Source: Molanna angustata (lineage: Eukaryota; Arthropoda; Insecta; Trichoptera; Molannidae). Taken from it: a DNA stretch of 64,000 nucleotides. Of this stretch, positions 57,240 through 64,000 are shown piece by piece (the first letter of the stretch is position 1; each line of letters opens with the position of its first letter). Made by a program: the position numbers and the translations under genes. Where the stretch lies: positions 19,663,822-19,727,821 of the forward strand of contig OY754980.1 in the NCBI GenBank assembly GCA_963576475.1, read 5' to 3'. The notes beneath the pieces were generated by a model. That model searched no databases. It saw only the letters and a list, made by a program, of their open reading frames with translations, and was not told the origin of the DNA.

Positions 57240-57560
57240 TTTTTGTAATGTTAATTATGAAGTAGGTATTAAACGCACCCGCCGAATCGTCCCAGAAGCC
57301 ATCATGGCGACGTTTGTAGCAGTCACTTGACAAACTGACGATACGATTTGAATTGATTTTATAAGCTACACAAATTGCCTCGGCGACATTTTAAAATCAC
57401 TCCTGACTTTATTTTCAAAACACACACACGCACTCTGCAAACACGCGGGAAACGACATAAATCAAAATGGCCGTTTGTTTGTGGATGCACACGAGTCGTT
57501 TGGCGGTAAATTAAAAACGGCTTTCCTGAAAGATTTTCCCGCTTAACCTGATGTTTAAGA
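57240..57560. other. CpG-containing, apparently single-copy segment
   Basis: CpG dinucleotides are frequent (CCCGCCGAATCG, CCTCGGCGACA, ACACGCGGGAAACGAC) and no match to other repeats of the window is seen. Candidate promoter or first exon; short frames such as ATGGCCGTTTG at 57467 run into possible donor GCGGTAAAT. Evidence is weak. Confidence 0.25.
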
Positions 57561-58292
57561 CCAGTATATACCATTATACGTGAATATAAAATTTAACTTG
57601 AAAGAAATATGACCGACATAACACTTTATATTTCCATGTCTCGATCATCGCAACACTGAATAATGTCGGACGGGAACAGATGTTTCTTATTTTTTTGTGT
57701 TCTAAATAATTTGCAGTAAAAAGTCAAATGTTATCGTCTTATTTTGTGTAATACGTTCGCTGACGATTATTGTGGTTATTCATATTAATGTATGTGGCTT
57801 ACACCTAATGATTTATTTTTTATTCTCCGAAACTTAAAACTCCACCGATGAAAGATTCATTTTTATCAAAATGTAGAATCTTTTGATTTTCGTTTATTTG
57901 TGTAATTACAGGAACCATTGAGGTGTATTTTTTTAAATCAGACCACAGACCATTGTTATTTTATTTTTAGTTAAAATCGTTCATAATACTTATTATGCCA
58001 TTTTATTTTCATAAATGAATAACAATCTAATTATTTCAAAAGAAGTATTAAAACATTTTTTACAAATGAATCTTATCAGTGAATAATAACAATTGTTTTA
58101 TTGTTTAGCATAACTTAGGAATTTTCGATTTATATTTTTGTTTCTTTGGCTCAGTTTCTGGCTTAATATATCGCAATGTAATTATGTAATGACCCTCATT
58201 TTATTTTTTAATACATATTCATTTAAATACGTACTAACTTGATTAATTTGTTTTTTTTACCTATTTTTTGTTGAAAATTCGACATTCTACGC
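57561..58292. other. AT-rich spacer
   Basis: Nothing recognised. Confidence 0.45.
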
Positions 58293-61200
58293 CAAAAACA
58301 GGATAAATAATAATATAAGTTATTTATTGATTACAATTTACGGCTTAGTAGCCTTTTAGACATACAAATAAAATAGTATTTAAACGTGATAATACATACA
58401 AAAACAGGATAAATAATAATATAAGTTATTTATTGATTACAATTTACGGCTTAGTAGCCTTTTAGACATACAAATAAAATAGTATTTAAACGTGATAATA
58501 CATACAAAAACAGGATAAATAATAATATAAGTTATTTATTGATTACCATTTTCGGCTTAGTAGCCTTTTAGACATACAAATAAAATAGTATTTAAACGTG
58601 ATAATACATACAAAAACAGGATAAATAATAATATAAGTTATTTATTGATTACAATTTACGGCTTAGTAGCCTTTTAGACAAACAAATAAAATACTATTTA
58701 AACGTGATAATACATACAAAAACAGGATAAATAATAATATAAGTTATTTATTGATTACCATTTTCGGCTTAGTAGCCTTTTAGACATACAAATAAAATAG
58801 TATTTAAACGTGATAATACATACAAAAACAGGATAAATAATAATATAAGTTATTTATTGATTACAATTTACGGCTTAGTAGCCTTTTAGACAAACAAATA
58901 AAATACTATTTAAACGTGATAATACATACAAAAACAGGATAAATAATAATATAAGTTATTTATTGATTACAATTTACGGCTTAGTAGCCTTTTAGACATA
59001 CAAATAAAATAGTATTTAAACGTGATAATACATACAAAAACAGGATAAATAATAATATAAGTTATTTATTGATTACAATTTACGGCTTAGTAGCCTTTTA
59101 GACAAACAAATAAAATAGTATTTAAACGTGATAATACATACAAAAACAGGATATATAATAATATAAGTTATTTATTGATTACAATTTACGGCTTAGTAGC
59201 CTTTTAGACATACAAATAAAATAGTATTTAAACGTGATAATACATACAAAAACAGGATAAATAATAATATAAGTTATTTATTGATTACAATTTACGGCTT
59301 AGTAGCCTTTTAGACATACAAATAAAATAGTATTTAAACGTGATAATACATACAAAAACAGGATAAATAATAATATAAGTTATTTATTGATTACAATTTA
59401 CGGCTTAGTAGCCTTTTAGACATACAAATAAAATAGTATTTAAACGTGATAATACATACAAAAACAGGATAAATAATAATATAAGTTATTTATTGATTAC
59501 AATTTACGGCTTAGTAGCCTTTTAGACATACAAATAAAATAGTATTTAAACGTGATAATACATACAAAAACAGGATAAATAATAATATAAGTTATTTATT
59601 GATTACAATTTACGGCTTAGTAGCCTTTTAGATATACAAATAAAATAGTATTTAAACGTGATAATACATACAAAAACAGGATAAATAATAATATAAGTTA
59701 TTTATTGATTACAATTTACGGCTTAGTAGCCTTTTAGACATACAAATAAAATAGTATTTAAACGTGATAATACATACAAAAACAGGATAAATAATAATAT
59801 AAGTTATTTATTGATTACAATTTACGGCTTAGTAGCCTTTTAGACATACAAATAAAATAGTATTTAAACGTGATACCTAATACATACAAAAACAGGATAA
59901 ATAATAATATAAGTTATTTATTGATTACAATTTACGGCTTAGTAGCCTTTTAGATATACAAATAAAATAGTATTTAAACGTGATAATACATACAAAAACA
60001 GGATAAATAATAATATAAGTTATTTATTGATTACAATTTACGGCTTAGTAGCCTTTTAGATATACAAATAAAATAGTATTTAAACGTGATAATACATACA
60101 AAAACAGGATAAATAATAATATAAGTTATTTATTGATTACAATTTACGGCTTAGTAGCCTTTTAGACATACAAATAAAATAGTATTTAAACGTGATAATA
60201 CATACAAAAACAGGATAAATAATAATATAAGTTATTTATTGATTACAATTTACGGCTTAGTAGCCTTTTAGACATACAAATAAAATAGTATTTAAACGTG
60301 ATAATACATACAAAAACAGGATAAATAATAATATAAGTTATTTATTGATTACAATTTACGGCTTAGTAGCCTTTTAGACAAACAAATAAAAAAGTATTTA
60401 AACGTGATAATACATACAAAAACAGGATAAATAATAATATAAGTTATTTATTGATTACAATTTACGGCTTAGTAGCCTTTTAGACATACAAATAAAATAG
60501 TATTTAAACGTGATAATACATACAAAAACAGGATAAATAATAATATAAGTTATTTATTGATTACAATTTACGGCTTAGTAGCCTTTTAGATATACAAATA
60601 AAATAGTATTTAAACGTGATAATACATACAAAAACAGGATAAATAATAATATAAGTTATTTATTGATTACAATTTACGGCTTAGTAGCCTTTTAGATATA
60701 CAAATAAAATAGTATTTAAACGTGATAATACATACAAAAACAGGATAAATAATAATATAAGTTATTTATTGATTACAATTTACGGCTTAGTAGCCTTTTA
60801 GACATACAAATAAAATAGTATTTAAACGTGATAATACATACAAAAACAGGATAAATAATAATATAAGTTATTTATTGATTACAATTTACGGCTTAGTAGC
60901 CTTTTAGATATACAAATAAAATAGTATTTAAACGTGATAATACATACAAAAACAGGATAAATAATAATATAAGTTATTTATTGATTACAATTTACGGCTT
61001 AGTAGCCTTTTAGATATACAAATAAAATAGTATTTAAACGTGATAATACATACAAAAACAGGATAAATAATAATATAAGTTATTTATTGATTACAATTTA
61101 CGGCTTAGTAGCCTTTTAGACATACAAATAAAATAGTATTTAAACGTGATAATACATACAAAAACAGGATAAATAATAATATAAGTTATTTATTGATTAC

Positions 61201-62345
61201 AATTTACGGCTTAGTAGCCTTTTAGACATACAAATAAAATAGTATTTAAACGTGATACCTAATACATACAAAAACAGGATAAATAATAATATAAGTTATT
61301 TATTGATTACAATTTACGGCTTAGTAGCCTTTTAGATATACAAATAAAATAGTATTTAAACGTGATAATACATACAAAAACAGGATAAATAATAATATAA
61401 GTTATTTATTGATTACAATTTACGGCTTAGTAGCCTTTTAGATATACAAATAAAATAGTATTTAAACGTGATAATACATACAAAAACAGGATAAATAATA
61501 ATATAAGTTATTTATTGATTACAATTTACGGCTTAGTAGCCTTTTAGACATACAAATAAAATAGTATTTAAACGTGATAATACATACAAAAACAGGATAA
61601 ATAATAATATAAGTTATTTATTGATTACAATTTACGGCTTAGTAGCCTTTTAGACATACAAATAAAATAGTATTTAAACGTGATAATACATACAAAAACA
61701 GGATAAATAATAATATAAGTTATTTATTGATTACAATTTACGGCTTAGTAGCCTTTTAGACAAACAAATAAAAAAGTATTTAAACGTGATAATACATACA
61801 AAAACAGGATAAATAATAATATAAGTTATTTATTGATTACAATTTACGGCTTAGTAGCCTTTTAGACATACAAATAAAATAGTATTTAAACGTGATACCT
61901 AATACATACAAAAACAGGATAAATAATAATATAAGTTATTTATTGATTACAATTTACGGCTTAGTAGCCTTTTAGATATACAAATAAAATAGTATTTAAA
62001 CGTGATAATACATACAAAAACAGGATAAATAATAATATAAGTTATTTATTGATTACAATTTACGGCTTAGTAGCCTTTTAGACATACAAATAAAATAGTA
62101 TTTAAACGTGATAATACATACAAAAACAGGATAAATAATAATATAAGTTATTTATTGATTACAATTTACGGCTTAGTAGCCTTTTAGACATACAAATAAA
62201 ATAGTATTTAAACGTGATACCTAATACATACAAAAACAGGATAAATAATAATATAAGTTATTTATTGATTACAATTTACGGCTTAGTAGCCTTTTAGACA
62301 TACAAATAAAATAGTATTTAAACGTGATAATACATACAAAAACAG
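58293..62345. repeat. 106-bp satellite, 38 units plus a partial
   Basis: Unit begins CAAAAACAGGATAAATAATA and includes TTATTGATTACAATTTACGG, CTTAGTAGCCTTTTAGACAT and TAGTATTTAAACGTGATAAT. Start-to-start distance over the array is 4044 bp = 38 x 106 + 4 x 4, because exactly four units carry a 4-bp insertion (TACCTA at 59874, 61256, 61896, 62218). Unit variants (GACATAC, GACAAAC, GATATAC, AAAAAGT) are arranged non-randomly. Stops in all frames; non-coding. Confidence 0.98.
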
Positions 62346-62512
62346 ATTTATATGAAAAATAAAAAATAATAATAAATAAATATATAAATGAAATAATTAA
62401 CGCATAAAAGTAACGCATATATACATTTAAAAAGTATTTTTTTATTACATATACCAACAAAATACATTGTACATAAGCAATAAATATAACAAATTAATTG
62501 GGTTGGTTTAGA

Positions 62513-62544
62513 CCATCTAACTAGGCAGGCCTGTTCCAAGATGG
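62513..62544 (-). other. ACA/TAGT-type two-helix stem-loop
   Basis: Minus-strand sense: outer arms CCATCT and AGATGG, joint GGAACA, inner hairpin AGGC/GCCT, joint TAGT. Stands 170 bp right of the satellite end without a recognisable RT nearby. Confidence 0.65.
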
Positions 62545-62639
62545 AATTTAAAAATGCAGATTAATACAAATGGAAAAAAGATAATATGAATCCCAAATAA
62601 AAAAGAAGTCCTATACAAGTTCCACGAAGATAATTCAAA

Positions 62640-62779
62640 ATAAATAAAAAATATTATCACAAATAAAAGTTTCATTTCGCACCAAAAAATATTGATACAA
62701 AAAGTTTCTATATTAGTTTGCCAATGACAAATAATAAATTTTGCCTAGGCTAGAATTTTCACAAATAGGTTAATTTTCA
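62640..62779. repeat. dispersed repeat related to 251-440
   Basis: See 251-440. The RTE copy that follows inserted into its right part. Confidence 0.5.
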
Positions 62780-63358
62780 CTGAGCGATCATTCATAATTG
62801 AGACCAGTTTTGAATGATCGCAACATATCAAAGGCTGCCAAAGTTGCCATTCATAAGGCTATCTTAGTGCCAACGTTGACGTATGCAAGTGAAACCTGGA
62901 CATGGCAGAAGTCGCACGAAAGCAGAATAAATGCTGTTGAAATGAGATCGCTAAGAAGAATCTGCAATAGAACAATGTATGACAGGGTAAGAAATGAGAA
63001 CATAAGGAAAGAATGTAAGATGAAGAAAGATATCATTAATAGAATGAAAGTGAACACACTGAGATGGTTTGGCCACATGGGTAGAATGAATGAGGAACGC
63101 CTGACGAAGAAAATATACAATGCGGATAGGAATGGATTGAGAGGCCGAGGCCGCCCAAGAAAGGGATGGCACGACCATGTGAACGATATTCTGAAAGACG
63201 GAAATGATAGAAGCATGTACAATAGACGAACATGTATGAGACGATGCATGAATGTTGACGAGGCGATGAATGTGTGCCAGGATAGAAAGATATGGCGTTC
63301 GGTTCTCTCTGCCTACCCCGTAAGGGACATGGCGTGATGGTATGTATGTATGTATGTA
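62780..63358 (+). pseudogene. 5'-truncated RTE copy with open C-terminal frame
   Basis: The open frame 62798-63337 (179 residues) runs RPVLNDRNISKAAKVAIHKA, LTYASETWTWQKSHESRINA, KVNTLRWFGHMGRMNEERL, GRGRPRKGWHDHVNDILKDG and WRSVLSAYPVRDMA: the thumb and C terminus of an RTE-clade endonuclease/RT. Endonuclease and catalytic RT domains are missing. The 3' end is a TATG repeat. TAGGTTAATTTTCA at 62766-62779 recurs at 63359-63372, a perfect 14-bp target duplication. Intact frame and perfect duplication mark this as the youngest RTE insertion here. Confidence 0.92.
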
Positions 63359-63935
63359 TAGGTTAATTTTCAACCAAACTTAATTTAAATAAGCTTTTTG
63401 TAAACCTACATTATTTGTAATCATGTTTAATAAAGTAATTTTTGTTTCCAATTGTATAATATTGTGTATTTAGCTTTGGTGTCAAACATTTCGTTTAGGT
63501 ACATCAGGAACATGTGTACCTACTGTCTACGTATTTAACTTTTGGCTTCCATTATTTTGTTCAGTAAAGTAGGTAAGTATATATACTATGAGTAACTACA
63601 GTATCTAGTCACATACAGCTGTTGTGTCATCTCATAATGTAAGTGGGTACCCACATAGGTCTATAGACGATCTTCTTTATCAAAACAAACGGAATTTCTT
63701 TTTGATCACCTTCGATTTGTGTAATATGCAAGAGAATTAGGGCAGTGCCATGCACATACAACTGAGAAGAGTTAAAACCAAAAACAAAAAAAATACACTA
63801 CTAATATCGGGAAAAGATTATTCGACAGATACACCAGGAATGCACTTCCGAAACTTGTTTCAGGTGTTTTACAAATTACTCATTAAGAGGAAGACAATAA
63901 ACAAAATAGTTTATTTATTTATTTTATTTGATAAA
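63359..63935. other. spacer with possible RT relic
   Basis: At 63800-63900 relics such as LFDRYTRNALPKLV suggest a decayed RT C terminus on the plus strand, too short to assign. The rest is AT-rich. Confidence 0.3.
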
Positions 63936-63937
63936 CA

Positions 63938-64000
63938 ATGGTAAAATTATTGCATTACCTCATCAAAAGATTAAAACCTTGTGCATATGTACCATTAATA
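63938..64000 (-). repeat. retrotransposon 3' end, relative of 775-1139, cut by window edge
   Basis: ATTGCATTACCTCATCAAAA and AACCTTGTGC match 780-825. On the minus sense it keeps the GCACA joint and inner AAGGTTTT/AATCTT pairing, but the outer 5' arm does not pair. Confidence 0.6.

Noticed and set aside
58293..62345. A CRISPR-like array
   Set aside because: The whole 106-bp unit repeats with no unique spacers, in eukaryotic DNA; it is a satellite.

Overview
This window looks like AT-rich, transposon-saturated insect nuclear DNA. I find no convincing host gene, no intact tRNA or rRNA gene and no CRISPR. Evidence for an insect is the mix of I-like, L2/CR1-like, Jockey/CR1-like and RTE retrotransposons, mariner, several MITE families and tRNA-derived SINEs. 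The pervasive TAGGTA/TACCTA and GTAGGTACCTAC motifs and the RTE 3' ends with TATG tails are familiar from Lepidoptera (some Hemiptera share them), so a lepidopteran is my best guess, not a proof.

Layout. 1-3.7 kb: SINE copies, a reverse transcriptase (RT) remnant and a doubled fold-back element. 3975-9361: a structurally complete I-superfamily non-LTR retrotransposon on the minus strand, with both ORFs open, a poly-A tail and a 12-bp target duplication. 10.4-18.1 kb: remnants of RT, RTE and I-like elements, fold-back MITEs and a U2 snRNA-derived fragment. 20-27.7 kb: a tRNA-SINE, a TIR MITE split by an L2-like insertion, and a 163-bp higher-order minisatellite inside a DNA-transposon family I call family D. 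28.3-43.6 kb: a CTAG-TIR element and rearranged relatives, inverted pairs of short-period minisatellites, RTE and RT remnants. 44.8-46.4 kb: a broken mariner carrying a nested RT fragment. 47-57.5 kb: retrotransposon 3' UTRs, a TTAA-flanked MITE, family D copies (one interrupted twice, one carrying about 250 uninterrupted AT dinucleotides). 58.3-62.3 kb: a 106-bp satellite with 38 units. 62.8-63.4 kb: a 5'-truncated RTE copy with a 14-bp target duplication.

The nearest thing to a working gene set is the I-like element: ORF1 (RNA-binding, three zinc knuckles) and ORF2 (endonuclease, RT, RNase H, zinc finger) would form the RNP for target-primed reverse transcription. It carries one suspicious substitution at the RT steric-gate position.

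Two patterns cut across ordinary annotation. First, a small two-helix stem-loop with covarying helices and constant ACA / TAGT joints recurs at least ten times, at least five times in the 3' UTR of an RT remnant. Second, repeat copies differ by 4-bp insertions that turn TA into TA-CC-TA, TA-GG-TA or TA-CA-TA; one of these accounts exactly for a frameshift in the L2-like ORF. They resemble footprints of TA-targeting transposons or a micro-duplication process and may explain why TAGGTA/TACCTA is so common here.
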